DNA from: Pseudomonas sp. 31-12
Lineage (GTDB): Bacteria; Pseudomonadota; Gammaproteobacteria; Pseudomonadales; Pseudomonadaceae
Assembly (NCBI RefSeq): GCF_003151075.1
Contig: NZ_CP029482.1
Coordinates: 5,766,001-5,830,000 of the forward strand
Length of the DNA stretch: 64,000 bases
Direction of reading: 5' to 3'
The notes beneath the pieces are model-generated. The model was not told the DNA's origin, made no database searches, and saw nothing but the letters and a program-made list of their open reading frames with translations. The position numbers were made by a program, and so were the translations under genes. Positions 32,358 to 41,416 of the stretch are shown one piece after another; positions within the stretch are counted from its first letter, which is position 1, and every line of letters starts with the position of its first letter.

Positions 32358-34244
32358 TTAGAAGTTCACGCCGAAGCTGAGCGCAACGAAGTCGCGGTCA
32401 TCGACGGTGGTGTACTTGCCATCAAAGAAGTTGGTGTAGGCCAGGCTCGCGGTGTAGGTGTTCTGGTACTCGGCGTCGACGCCCAGGCTCACCGCTTTGC
32501 GACCTTCCTCGAAGTTGCCGCCAGGGCCAGGCGAATAACCGTCTACGTCATGGGACCAGGCCACGTTCGGCTTGAGGTTCACACCGGCAAACACGTCGTT
32601 GTATTCCCAGATGGCGCGACCACGGTAGCCCCACGAAGTCGACGTGGTGAAGCCGTCGCTGTTGCAGTTGCGGCTGCGGTTGTTGGTTGGAGTGCCCGGG
32701 CCGGCGCCGTTGATGGTGCTGGTGTTGAGCGCCACGCAAGTGTTGACAGCGCCAGTGGCTGGCAAGGCACCCGGGCCGTAGACCGGATCGCGGCCATAAC
32801 GGACGTCGGAGGTGCTTTCCAGGCCGCCGACGTGAGTCACGCCCACTTCGCCCACCAGGGTCAAACGGCTCGCGCCCATGACCTGGTCAAAGAAGTGCGT
32901 CAGGGTGGTCTGGAACTGGGTGATTTCCTTGCGACGATAGCCATGCAGGTCTTGACCCGGGCCGGCAGAGAGCAACGAAGCGTTACCCAGTGCGCCGCCC
33001 AGAGGACGTACACCGGCGAACAGAATGTCGGTGGAGTTGAGTTGCACCGGCGCGTTCGGACGGTAGCTCAGTTCACCGCTCCACGCCGTACCGGTAGGCA
33101 GGGTGGTGGAGAAGCTCAGGCCGTAGAGGCGAATGTCTTCCGGGTACTCGATGAAGTATTTCGAGTTACCTGCCACCAGCAGCGGCGCGAGTGCAGCGAA
33201 CGGACCTGGCAGAGACGCCGCGGTGTTATAGACCGACTGCGGCGCACCCGTGGCGCTGAAGATCGGCGCACGGCTGTGGTAGTTCATGAAGTAGGCACCG
33301 AACTCGGTGTCCAGCGGCTCGAACATGTACTTGAGGGACGCGCCCCACTGGCCGCTGTCGCGAGCATCACGATCGCCGCCACGCTGGACCAGCACACCTT
33401 CCTCGTTGACATTGACGCCGTTGGCGGCCAATGGACCCAACGCAACGGCTGGAATCTGCGAGCGCTTGTTCAGCACACGCAGGTTGGTGTCGCAACCGTC
33501 AGCGACGATATCCGGCTGCGAGAAGAACGTGCCGCAGTTATCGACAACGGTCTGGTCCCATTCCAGCTGATAGAACGCTTCGGCCGACAGGTTTTCGGTC
33601 AGGCTCTGGGACACATAGAACATGTTGACCGGGATCAGGCCTTCCTTGATCTCGGCACCCGGACGACGGAACGCGGACACGTCGATCGGGTTGATCGAGT
33701 TGATGCCGCCGCCGATGAAGGTACTTTCACCCCAGCTCACCACCTGCTTGCCCAGACGCACGGAACCCGGCTGATCGGCAACGGAGTAGTTGTGGTAGAC
33801 GAAGGCGTCGAGGATTTGCCCGCCAGAGGACTTGGCGCCTTCCTTGCGGTTGCTGTCGCTGATGTCCTTGAACGGACGGCTTTCGTCCTTCAGTTCAAAG
33901 TCGTACCAGTATTTGCCACGGACGAAAACGCCGGTATCGCCATATTTCAGTTCAAGGTCATGGATGCCCTTGAAGATCTTCGAGAAGGTTTTACCGCTCT
34001 CGAAGTTCAAGTGACCGTCATCGGAGGTCTGGGACAGGCCACTGCCACCGTTGTTCACGCCGATGAGGTTCTTGTTGGCACTCTCGGTAGACCAGCTCGC
34101 ACCGATCGAGAGGGAGGAATCGAACTGACCTTCGATTTCACCAACGTTGAAACTGACGCCGAATGCAGGCCCGGCGAGCGAAGAGGCGAGACTGACCGCC
34201 AGGGGCAATTTCGCCCGGCGCCAGAACGTGTTTACTGATGTCAT
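32358..34244 (-). CDS. DUF1302 family outer-membrane beta-barrel protein
   Basis: Exported protein of 628 residues from the ATG at 34244 (MTSVNTFWRRAKLPLAVSLA signal peptide; the earlier in-frame start adds 24 unlikely residues). Alternating aromatic and polar strands, many Gly/Asn/Asp turns and the C-terminal phenylalanine in FVALSFGVNF are typical of a beta-barrel. DUF1302 proteins form outer-membrane barrels paired with DUF1329. With the acyl-CoA synthetase upstream this suggests uptake or export of fatty acids, esters or similar hydrophobic compounds. The compound is unknown. Confidence 0.9.
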   Translation of the reverse strand: MTSVNTFWRRAKLPLAVSLASSLAGPAFGVSFNVGEIEGQFDSSLSIGASWSTESANKNLIGVNNGGSGLSQTSDDGHLNFESGKTFSKIFKGIHDLELKYGDTGVFVRGKYWYDFELKDESRPFKDISDSNRKEGAKSSGGQILDAFVYHNYSVADQPGSVRLGKQVVSWGESTFIGGGINSINPIDVSAFRRPGAEIKEGLIPVNMFYVSQSLTENLSAEAFYQLEWDQTVVDNCGTFFSQPDIVADGCDTNLRVLNKRSQIPAVALGPLAANGVNVNEEGVLVQRGGDRDARDSGQWGASLKYMFEPLDTEFGAYFMNYHSRAPIFSATGAPQSVYNTAASLPGPFAALAPLLVAGNSKYFIEYPEDIRLYGLSFSTTLPTGTAWSGELSYRPNAPVQLNSTDILFAGVRPLGGALGNASLLSAGPGQDLHGYRRKEITQFQTTLTHFFDQVMGASRLTLVGEVGVTHVGGLESTSDVRYGRDPVYGPGALPATGAVNTCVALNTSTINGAGPGTPTNNRSRNCNSDGFTTSTSWGYRGRAIWEYNDVFAGVNLKPNVAWSHDVDGYSPGPGGNFEEGRKAVSLGVDAEYQNTYTASLAYTNFFDGKYTTVDDRDFVALSFGVNF

Positions 34245-34580
34245 CGACGCTACTCCATGTGCATTATTGTTATGGCAGTTAGCACTTCTAAAAACGTTGT
34301 GGATGACAGGGAGCAAAGGTGTCCCGAAGTCATTCCAAATTGCATCGCCCCGTTTTGTGCGTGCGCTCCGTTCTTAAAAATCCTTGAGCGGACTATAGCC
34401 AGCAGGTAGTAGAGCTTGATCCCTCTAAAGTGTGATTTGCAGCTGCCGGCCACTCTGGAACAGTCCTTTCGCCAGTCCGACACATGTCGGCACGGCAAGG
34501 ATGGCTGAAAATTTGGATTTCACAAGCCAAGCGCTTGCTTGGTGGGGCTGGCGTGCCTTTTCAGGCACGCCAGAAGGCGC
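34245..34580. other. Leader region of the DUF1302-DUF1329 pair
   Basis: No gene seen. On the minus strand a TATAGT -10 box (plus-strand ACTATA at 34392-34397) stands about 148 bp before DUF1302, with no good -35, which fits an activator-dependent promoter. The region ends at the hairpin following the acyl-CoA synthetase gene. Confidence 0.45.
34548..34573 (-). terminator. Hairpin after the acyl-CoA synthetase gene
   Basis: CTGGCGTGCC (34548-34557) pairs with GGCACGCCAG (34564-34573), 10-bp perfect stem. No T-run follows on the minus strand, so termination may be incomplete or Rho-dependent. Confidence 0.55.
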
Positions 34581-36263
34581 TTAAAGCGTCGAGAGGAAGG
34601 TGCTGTTGTTGGCCTGCCATTCAGTGATGTCGAGGCGGATTCGCTTCTTGTCGAGCTTGCCGACACTGGTCTTGGGAATTTCAGTAACAAGGGCGATCTG
34701 GCTCGGGATTGCCCACTTGCTCAGGTGGCCCAATTCCACGAATGGCTTGAGGTGTTCCTTGAGCTCCTTAGCCCCTATCTCATGCCCTTCGCGGATCACC
34801 AGCAGCGCAAACGGGCGCTCGCCCCACTGTGGATCGGCGATGCCCACCACTGCTACTTCGCGTACCGCCACGTGGCGGCTGATCAGGTCTTCGAGGTCCA
34901 GGGACGAGATCCACTCACCGCCGGTCTTGATCACGTCTTTGATCCGGTCGCGGATGTCGATCACGCCCATGCTGTCCAGCGTCGCCACGTCGCCGGTGTG
35001 CAGCCAGCCCCCGGCCCAAAGCTCGGCGCCCTTCTGCGGCTCGTTGAAGTAACCCTCGGTGAGCCACGGCGCACGCAGCACCAGTTCGCCCTGAGTCTCG
35101 CCATCGGCAGGCAGGAAGTTGCCGTTGGTGTCGACGATCGCCGCCTCCACCAAAGGCCCCGGTACGCCGGCCTTGATGCGATACGTGGTGCGTTCGTCTT
35201 CGGTGCCGGCCATCAACTCATCGTTGAGGTGAGCACAGGACACCAATGGCCCGGTTTCCGACATGCCGTACGCGGCGGTCAATTGAATGCCCTTGGCCTT
35301 GGCCGCGTCATACAACGCACGGTTCAGCGCACTGCCGCCGATGACGATTTTCCAGCCGCCGAAATCGGTGGCTTGCGCCGCCTTGGAATTGAGGACCATC
35401 TGCAGGATGGTCGGCACGCAATGGGAAAAGGTGACCTTCTCCTTGCGCCACAGCTCCACCAGGTATTCCGGGTCGTAACGACCGGGGTAAACCTGCTTGA
35501 GCCCGAGCATGGTCGCCACATACGGCAAGCCCCAGGCATGCACGTGGAACATCGGCGTAATCGGCATGTACACGTCGTTGGTGCCCAGCAGGCGCACGCT
35601 GTCGATTGCGCCCATGATGGTCGACACACCCATGGTGTGCAGCACCAGTTGCCGATGGGTGAAGTACACGCCTTTAGGGTTGCCGGTGGTGCCCGTGGTG
35701 TAGAACGTGGTCGCGACCGAGTTCTCGTCGAAATCCTGGAAGTCGTACTGCGTGCTCGCAGCCGCCAGTAACTGCTCGTATTCGCCCACCAGATTCGGCA
35801 GATCGGCGGTTTTTTCCGGCAGATCGGTCAGCAGCAGGGTTTTCTCGACCGTGGTCAGGTGCCCGGCAATCGCCTGGTACAGCCCGACGAACTCGCTGTT
35901 GACCAGCACGAAGCGGTCCTCGGCGTGGTTCATGGTGTAGAGGATCTGTTCCGGTGACAGGCGCACGTTGATGGTGTGAATCACCGCGCCGATCATCGGG
36001 ATGGCGAACATGCATTCCAGATACCGATGGCTATCCCAGTCCATCACCGCCACGGTATCGCCGGCCTTGACGCCAGCTTCCGTGAGCACGTTGGCCAGCC
36101 GCGCGACCCGCTCGATCAGGGTCGGGTAGCTGTAGCGCAACTGGTCGCGGTAAATGATCTCGCGGGTTTTCTCGTAACGAGCGCCGGACATCAGCAGCCG
36201 TTTGATCAGCAACGGATACTGGTAAGCGCCTTCGGCTGGGGGGATAACGCGAGTCTGCAACAT
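34581..36263 (-). CDS. Fatty-acid:CoA ligase (AMP-forming acyl-CoA synthetase)
   Basis: ANL-superfamily enzyme that activates a carboxylic acid with ATP and CoA. It has 560 residues from the ATG at 36263 (MLQTRVIPPAEGAYQYPLLI). Motifs are the P-loop YTTGTTGNPKG, AYGMSETGP, the GWLHTGDVA hinge region and the C-terminal catalytic Lys in KTSVGKLDKK. It closely resembles the P. putida medium-chain enzyme PP_0763, known to feed PHA synthesis from 3-hydroxy fatty acids; I recall the same gene neighbourhood there. Substrate chain length is inferred from that similarity. Confidence 0.93.
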   Translation of the reverse strand: MLQTRVIPPAEGAYQYPLLIKRLLMSGARYEKTREIIYRDQLRYSYPTLIERVARLANVLTEAGVKAGDTVAVMDWDSHRYLECMFAIPMIGAVIHTINVRLSPEQILYTMNHAEDRFVLVNSEFVGLYQAIAGHLTTVEKTLLLTDLPEKTADLPNLVGEYEQLLAAASTQYDFQDFDENSVATTFYTTGTTGNPKGVYFTHRQLVLHTMGVSTIMGAIDSVRLLGTNDVYMPITPMFHVHAWGLPYVATMLGLKQVYPGRYDPEYLVELWRKEKVTFSHCVPTILQMVLNSKAAQATDFGGWKIVIGGSALNRALYDAAKAKGIQLTAAYGMSETGPLVSCAHLNDELMAGTEDERTTYRIKAGVPGPLVEAAIVDTNGNFLPADGETQGELVLRAPWLTEGYFNEPQKGAELWAGGWLHTGDVATLDSMGVIDIRDRIKDVIKTGGEWISSLDLEDLISRHVAVREVAVVGIADPQWGERPFALLVIREGHEIGAKELKEHLKPFVELGHLSKWAIPSQIALVTEIPKTSVGKLDKKRIRLDITEWQANNSTFLSTL

Positions 36264-36426
36264 AAGAATCCCTTTTCTGACTGCACGGTGTTGGCTTTTA
36301 GAGGCAACCACTCTAGAACCCTTATACGCCGGCCAAATCAGCCAAAGGAATGATTTGCAGAGCCGTACAAATGCTAGCTTTGCGCCAGCATTTGCAGGAA
36401 ATCGCTATCCGTCGGGTATTGCGCGA

Positions 36427-37056
36427 TCAATGCATCTCGGTGAAGGCGAGTTTCACGCCGATGGCGATCAGCACTACGCCCATGGTCCGGTCGAACCAAT
36501 GGCCCATGCGAGCGAAACCGGCGCGCACGCGTTGCTGGCTGAACAGCCGCGCCACCAGGCAGAACCATACGGCCGTCGCCGCGGCGAGATAGAGCCCGTA
36601 GCCAGCCTGTACCGCCAGCGGCGTGTGCGGGTTGATCACCACGGTGAACAGCGACAGGAAGAACAGCGTGGCTTTCGGGTTCAGGCCATTAGTCACGAAA
36701 CCCGAGGTGAAGGCACCGCGAGGCGTGCGCTCGCCGGCCTCTTTGTGCAGATCGTCGCCGACTACTTTGGCCGGCTGCGCGCGCAGGGCTTTGTAGCCGA
36801 TGTACAGCAAATAGGCGGCAGCCGCCCATTTCAAGGCGTTGAACAGCACGATGGACTGCGACACGATCAGGCCGATACCGAGCAACGAATAACCGACGTG
36901 CAGGAAAATCGCTGTGCCGACCCCCAGCGCTGTCCAGGTCCCGGCGCGGCGACCGTGAGTCACGCTCTCACGCACCACCACGGCGAAATCCGGGCCGGGG
37001 CTGGCAACGGCGAGCAAGTGAATCAGGGCAACGGTCAAGAACTCTGTCCAGTACAT
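36427..37056 (-). CDS. LysE/RhtB family amino-acid exporter
   Basis: Inner-membrane exporter of 209 residues with about six hydrophobic segments. The N-terminal motif VASPGPDFAVVVRESVTHGRR (family pattern PGPDxxxVxxxxxxxGxRAG) is diagnostic, and NPKATLFFLS is the second conserved block. Members export homoserine, threonine, lysine or related compounds; the substrate cannot be read from the sequence. Stands alone, divergent from the D-2-hydroxyacid dehydrogenase gene across a REP element. Confidence 0.93.
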   Translation of the reverse strand: MYWTEFLTVALIHLLAVASPGPDFAVVVRESVTHGRRAGTWTALGVGTAIFLHVGYSLLGIGLIVSQSIVLFNALKWAAAAYLLYIGYKALRAQPAKVVGDDLHKEAGERTPRGAFTSGFVTNGLNPKATLFFLSLFTVVINPHTPLAVQAGYGLYLAAATAVWFCLVARLFSQQRVRAGFARMGHWFDRTMGVVLIAIGVKLAFTEMH

Positions 37057-37113
37057 GGGGGCTCCTTTAGGGCGGATCGGTTTGATTGATCAATTCTGAA
37101 GCGAACTCAATCT

Positions 37114-37248
37114 CTGTGGCGAGGGAGCTTGCTCCCGTTCGACTGCGAAGCAGTCGTTAAAAAGGATGATGCGGTACTCCTGACAAACCACGCCCACATG
37201 GGTTGGAGCTGCTACGCAGCCCAGCGGTAGCAAGCTCCCTCGCCACAG
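37114..37248. repeat. REP doublet (type B)
   Basis: 20-base arms CTGTGGCGAGGGAGCTTGCT (37114-37133) and its perfect reverse complement (37229-37248), with a weaker inner palindrome. Confidence 0.88.
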
Positions 37249-37342
37249 GTTGTGTGTCAATCCAGCTATTGGGTAACCATTTGTTTCATCTGGTAGGCTC
37301 GGCAGATTACGCCTTCAGTTCACCGCACAAAAGGTACAGTTG

Positions 37343-38308
37343 ATGACGAACTCTCTCCGCGCCGTTTTCCTCGACCACCCGTCCCTGGACCTGGGCGATC
37401 TCGACCTCAGCCCGTTGCGCGCCTGCTTTGACGATTTGCAGCTGTTCGCACAGACCACGCCGGACCAGGTGATCGAACGCCTCAAGGGCGCCACCGTGGC
37501 CATCAGCAACAAGATCCTGATCGATGCCGCCGCCATTGCCGCCAGCCCCGAACTGAAGCTGATCCTGATCACCGCCACCGGCACCAACAATGTCGACCTC
37601 GCGGCCGCTCGCGCCCACGGCATCACGGTCTGCAACTGCCAGGGTTACGGCACGCCATCGGTGGCGCAGCACACGATCATGTTGCTGCTCAACCTGGCCA
37701 CGCGCCTGGCCGATTATCAGAAGGCCGTCGGCGAAGGTCGCTGGCAACAGGCGAAACAGTTCTGCCTGCTGGATTACCCGATCGTCGAACTGGAAGGCAA
37801 AACCCTCGGCCTGCTCGGCCATGGCGAACTGGGTGGCGCGGTTGCGCGGCTGGCCGAAGCGTTCGGTATGCGCGTGTTGCTGGGGCAGATTCCGGGGCGC
37901 CCTGCCCGGCCGGATCGCTTGCCGCTGGAAGAACTGCTGCCGCAAATCGATGCCCTCACCCTGCATTGCCCGCTCAACGAACACACTCGCCACTTCATTG
38001 GCGCCCGCGAATTGGCCTCGATGAAACCCGGCGCTTTCGTGGTCAACACCGCGCGCGGTGGCTTGATCGATGAACAGGCACTGGCCGATGCCTTGCGCAA
38101 CGGTCATCTGGGCGGCGCGGCGACTGATGTGCTGAGCGTCGAGCCACCGACTGCCGGCAATCCGCTGCTGGCCCATGACATCCCACGGTTGATCGTCACG
38201 CCGCACAACGCCTGGGGAAGTCGTGAGGCACGGCAGCGGATCGTCGGTCAGTTGACCGAAAACGCACAGGGATTTTTCAGCGGTAAAGCGCTGCGGGTCG
38301 TCAGTTGA
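37343..38308 (+). CDS. D-2-hydroxyacid dehydrogenase (HprA/glycerate dehydrogenase-like)
   Basis: NAD(P)-dependent D-isomer-specific 2-hydroxyacid dehydrogenase of 321 residues. The nucleotide loop is LGLLGHGELGGAV, and the catalytic Arg, Glu and His are in VNTARGGLIDE, SVEPP and TPHNAWGS. ATG at 37343 is preferred over the adjacent TTG; AAAGG lies 10 bp upstream. Closest family is hydroxypyruvate/glyoxylate reductase (glycerate dehydrogenase), but the exact substrate is not proven. A 33-bp gap separates it from rsmC. Confidence 0.92.
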   Translation: MTNSLRAVFLDHPSLDLGDLDLSPLRACFDDLQLFAQTTPDQVIERLKGATVAISNKILIDAAAIAASPELKLILITATGTNNVDLAAARAHGITVCNCQGYGTPSVAQHTIMLLLNLATRLADYQKAVGEGRWQQAKQFCLLDYPIVELEGKTLGLLGHGELGGAVARLAEAFGMRVLLGQIPGRPARPDRLPLEELLPQIDALTLHCPLNEHTRHFIGARELASMKPGAFVVNTARGGLIDEQALADALRNGHLGGAATDVLSVEPPTAGNPLLAHDIPRLIVTPHNAWGSREARQRIVGQLTENAQGFFSGKALRVVS

Positions 38309-38341
38309 TAGACTGCGGCACTTTTTTTCACAGGAGCAGTT

Positions 38342-39340
38342 ATGGATCCGCGCAGTGAAGTACTGCTTCGTCAGGCCGAGTTATTTCAGGGTTCGGTGCT
38401 GCTGGCCGGTTTGCCCGCCGACGATTTGCTGGGCCGTCTGCCCGACGCCCACGGCTGGTGCTGGCATGCCGGCGATCAAGCGGCGCTGGACGCGCGTTTT
38501 GCCGAGCGCAGCCATTTTGGCGTGAACGCACCCGAGCGCGAGTTCGAGACGGCGGTGGTGTTCTTGCCCAAGTCCAAGGACCTGACCGACTACATCCTCA
38601 ACGCCCTCGCTTCGCGCCTGGCCGGTCGCGAGTTGTACCTGGTGGGTGAAAAACGCAGCGGCATCGAAGGCGCGGCCAAGCAATTGAACCCGTTCGGCAA
38701 GCCACGCAAGCTCGACAGCGCGCGGCATTGCCAGCTCTGGCTGGTCACCGTGGCCAACGCGCCAGCAGCCAAGTCGCTGGAAAGCCTGGCCCAGACTTAT
38801 GAATTGCCGCTGGCCGAAGGTCCGTTGAAAGTCATCAGCCTGCCGGGTGTGTTCAGCCACGGTCGGCTGGATCGGGGCAGCGCGTTGCTGCTGGAGCATC
38901 TGGACAAGTTGCCAAGCGGCCACCTGCTCGACTTCGGTTGCGGCGCGGGTGTGTTGGGCGCTGCGGTGAAACGTCGTTATCCACACAATCAGGTCACCTT
39001 GCTCGACGTCGACGCGTTTGCTGCCGCCAGCAGTCGTTTGACGCTGGCGGCCAATGGCCTGGAAGCGGACGTGATTACCGGTGATGGCATTGATGCGGCA
39101 CCGATGGGTTTGAGTGCCATTCTGAGCAATCCGCCGTTCCATGTCGGCGTTCATACCGATTACTTCGCCACCGAGAACTTGCTGCGAAAAGCAGCCAAAC
39201 ATCTGAAAAACGGCGGCGAACTGCGTTTGGTCGCCAACAGCTTCCTGAAGTATCAACCGCTGATCGAAGAGCACTTGGGCGTGTGTGCGATCAAGGCCGA
39301 AGGACAAGGTTTCAGAATTTATCGGGCCAAACGAGGCTGA
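38342..39340 (+). CDS. rsmC: RsmC, 16S rRNA (guanine1207-N2)-methyltransferase
   Basis: SAM-dependent enzyme that methylates G1207 of 16S rRNA. It has 332 residues: an N-terminal degenerate methyltransferase-like domain (about 1-165) and a catalytic C-terminal domain with [13 protein letters not shown] (SAM site) and the adenine/guanine-N2 motif [10 protein letters not shown]. It probably forms a short operon with the upstream dehydrogenase gene by proximity only. Downstream is the Mn2+ riboswitch leader. Confidence 0.94.
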   Translation: MDPRSEVLLRQAELFQGSVLLAGLPADDLLGRLPDAHGWCWHAGDQAALDARFAERSHFGVNAPEREFETAVVFLPKSKDLTDYILNALASRLAGRELYLVGEKRSGIEGAAKQLNPFGKPRKLDSARHCQLWLVTVANAPAAKSLESLAQTYELPLAEGPLKVISLPGVFSHGRLDRGSALLLEHLDKLPSGHLLDFGCGAGVLGAAVKRRYPHNQVTLLDVDAFAAASSRLTLAANGLEADVITGDGIDAAPMGLSAILSNPPFHVGVHTDYFATENLLRKAAKHLKNGGELRLVANSFLKYQPLIEEHLGVCAIKAEGQGFRIYRAKRG

Positions 39341-39351
39341 AAAATAAGTGC

Positions 39352-39380
39352 TTGCCTAACGGGTTTCGCCTAGGCAGAAT
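39352..39380 (+). promoter_or_regulatory. Possible promoter of the riboswitch-mneA unit
   Basis: TTGCCT (39352-39357), 17-nt spacer, CAGAAT (39375-39380). The start would fall near 39387, just before the aptamer. Overlaps a 6-bp inverted repeat TGCCTA/TAGGCA. Confidence 0.5.
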
Positions 39381-39387
39381 CCGCTCC

Positions 39388-39594
39388 GTCCTAGGGGAGT
39401 AGTCTCCCACGAGCGCCATGCTCGTCCGGCATACGTCAACATACTTGGTCAACAGACCATGGCGTATGCGACCCAAGCGTCCGCATCAGACGGATCGCAG
39501 GGTTTGACAAGACCTATGACACGAACACCTTACCCGGGGCGGGAAGGCTGTACGTGTCATAGCCGTGTCGACCCGCCCCTTAGGAAAATCCCTG
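39388..39594 (+). promoter_or_regulatory. yybP-ykoY (Mn2+) riboswitch
   Basis: Recognised by the conserved aptamer parts: CCTAGG then GGGGAGTAG (39394-39402), GTCAACATACTTGGTCAACA in the middle, and GACAAGACCTA (39506-39516), so P1 can form between CCTAGG and CCTA. The platform holds TATGACACG (39515-39523) pairing with CGTGTCATA (39553-39561), enclosing GGGGCGGG (39536-39543), which is also perfectly complementary to CCCGCCCC (39572-39579) next to the ribosome binding site. Class known to sense Mn2+ and to control manganese exporters such as the gene that follows. Which fold is ON was not worked out. Confidence 0.85.
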
Positions 39595-40179
39595 ATGCTG
39601 GACTCTTTGCTCGTTCCCACCGCAATCGTTGCCTTGGCCGAAATCGGCGACAAGACGCAACTGCTCGCGCTCATTCTCGCTGCCCGCTTTCGCAAACCCT
39701 GGCCGATCATCGCCGGCATCGTCGCCGCGACCCTGGCCAACCATGCGGCGGCCGGCGCGGTAGGCGCCTGGTTCGGGAGTTTCTTCTCGGACGCGGTGTT
39801 GCACTGGATCCTGGCCGCGAGCTTCGCCGCGACCGCGCTGTGGACCCTGGTGCCGGACAAAATGGATGACGATAAAGCCAGCACCGCCCGCAAGTTCGGG
39901 CCATTCCTGACTACGCTGATCGCGTTCTTTCTGGCCGAAATGGGCGACAAGACTCAAGTGGCTACCGTGATGCTCGCCGCGCAATACCCGGAACTGTGGC
40001 TGGTGATCATCGGTACCACCGCCGGGATGTTGATTGCCAACGTGCCGGTGGTGTTGGCGGGTAACTTTGCGGCAGACAAATTGCCGCTCACCCTGATCCG
40101 TCGCCTGGCGGCGGCGGCGTTCCTTATCCTGGCGATTGTGGCGGTGTATAAGGCGATGCAGAGTAGTGGGTGGGTTTGA
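39595..40179 (+). CDS. mneA: MneA/GDT1 family (UPF0016, TMEM165-like) manganese exporter
   Basis: Inner-membrane cation exporter of 194 residues with about six hydrophobic segments. The two family signature motifs E-x-G-D-K-T are present: EIGDKTQLLAL (about residues 16-26) and EMGDKTQVATVML (about 115). In Vibrio cholerae a member (MneA) exports Mn2+. The ATG at 39595 has TTAGGA 9 nt upstream; the alternative GTG at 39565 lies inside the riboswitch pairing. The riboswitch directly upstream independently supports Mn2+ as the substrate. Confidence 0.9.
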   Translation: MLDSLLVPTAIVALAEIGDKTQLLALILAARFRKPWPIIAGIVAATLANHAAAGAVGAWFGSFFSDAVLHWILAASFAATALWTLVPDKMDDDKASTARKFGPFLTTLIAFFLAEMGDKTQVATVMLAAQYPELWLVIIGTTAGMLIANVPVVLAGNFAADKLPLTLIRRLAAAAFLILAIVAVYKAMQSSGWV

Positions 40180-40210
40180 CGTGGTAGGTCGATAGACCGC
40201 GTTATCGTTC

Positions 40211-40301
40211 TTCGCGGGCAAGCCACGCTCCCACAGGTTTTTGGTCGATTACATAATTTGCGTACGACACAAAACCTGTGGGAGCGTGGCTTGCCCGCGA
40301 A
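40211..40301. repeat. REP doublet (type A)
   Basis: 31-base arms 40211-40241 and 40271-40301 are perfect reverse complements with core GTGGGAGCGTGGCTTGC. Confidence 0.9.
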
Positions 40302-40328
40302 AGCGTCAGTGGCATCAACGCCTGGCTA

Positions 40329-41147
40329 TCAGGACTTCGGCGCTTTCTCGTACAACGGCATCACCTTGGGAATCGCTGCCTGCAACGAAGCAATACGACT
40401 GGTCGAAGCCGGGTGCGTGCTCAAGAACTCCGGTGGCGCGCCTTCCGAGGCTTTGCTCATTTTGTTCCACAACGTGATCGCGGCATTCGGGTTGTAACCG
40501 GCGCGGGCCGCCAGTTCGAGGCCGATCAGGTCCGCCTCGTTTTCATTGCCACGGCTGTTGGGCAAGGTCATACCGTATTTCGCCACGGTGTCCGCCAGGG
40601 CCAGGCTGTCCTGACCCAGGCCGAGCAACGCGCCAGCACCCTGCTTGGCCATCTCGACGCCGTAGGCCTTGGACATCGCTTCACGACCATGTTCGCGCAG
40701 GGCATGGGCGATTTCATGGCCCATGATCGCGGCGATTTCATCGTCGGTGAGTTGCAGTTTGTCGATCAGCCCCGTGTAGAAAATGATCTTGCCGCCAGGC
40801 CCGCAGTTGGCGTTGAGCTCGTCGCTCTTGATCAGGTTGACTTCCCATTTCCACTGGGCCGAATCCGGACGGAAAACCGGCGCCTGGGCAATCAGCCGGT
40901 CGGCGATCGCCTGCACGCGTTTGGCGTCGTTGCTGGTCTTGTCCAGCACACCTTTGGTGTTCGCCTCTCCGACCGTCTTTTGATAAGACTGAGCGTACAT
41001 CTGGTTGACTTCGTCGGTGGATAACATGCTGAACATGTACTGCTTACGCTCAACGCCCACGGCACCGCCGCTGGTGGTGTTGACCGACTGACAACCAGCA
41101 AGCAACAAACCTGCGCTCAGCGCACACACAACCAATGTCTTGTTCAT
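40329..41147 (-). CDS. LoiP-like M48 metalloprotease lipoprotein
   Basis: Envelope metallopeptidase of the M48 family, similar to E. coli LoiP (YggG), an outer-membrane zinc protease. It has 272 residues from the ATG at 41147; a TTG one codon earlier is less likely. The lipobox is LLLAGC (Cys19). Zinc site: GHEIAH (HExxH) with the third ligand Glu in NENEADLIG. The C-terminal STHPASTSRI is typical. In LoiP the partner is BepA-like; no partner gene is adjacent here. Confidence 0.93.
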   Translation of the reverse strand: MNKTLVVCALSAGLLLAGCQSVNTTSGGAVGVERKQYMFSMLSTDEVNQMYAQSYQKTVGEANTKGVLDKTSNDAKRVQAIADRLIAQAPVFRPDSAQWKWEVNLIKSDELNANCGPGGKIIFYTGLIDKLQLTDDEIAAIMGHEIAHALREHGREAMSKAYGVEMAKQGAGALLGLGQDSLALADTVAKYGMTLPNSRGNENEADLIGLELAARAGYNPNAAITLWNKMSKASEGAPPEFLSTHPASTSRIASLQAAIPKVMPLYEKAPKS

Positions 41148-41416
41148 CAAAAACTCCCTGGAAACATGGCGCGTATCCTGGGCGGGAATGTATCGACGCC
41201 AGTTACGCAGATGAGTAGACGTCTATTTCAGTCAAAACTCTCATGACCGTAGGAAAAAATTCACATACCGACGCCGGCCACGGCCGACAACGGCCCGCAA
41301 TGATTCATTTGCGACATCCAACACTCCAAAATAGCCATTTCGCCCGACCCCGCTCATGACCCTCCGGGCGCCTGCCGATACACCACCGCAGACGTCCTCT
41401 TGCGTGCGGAGCACCC

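Noticed and set aside
34245..34580. Sigma-54 promoter for the DUF1302 gene
   Set aside because: No GG-N10-GC -24/-12 element could be placed on the minus strand.
41148..41416. FliA (sigma-28) promoter for the chemoreceptor
   Set aside because: No TAAAGTTT-N11-GCCGATAA-like sequence was seen.
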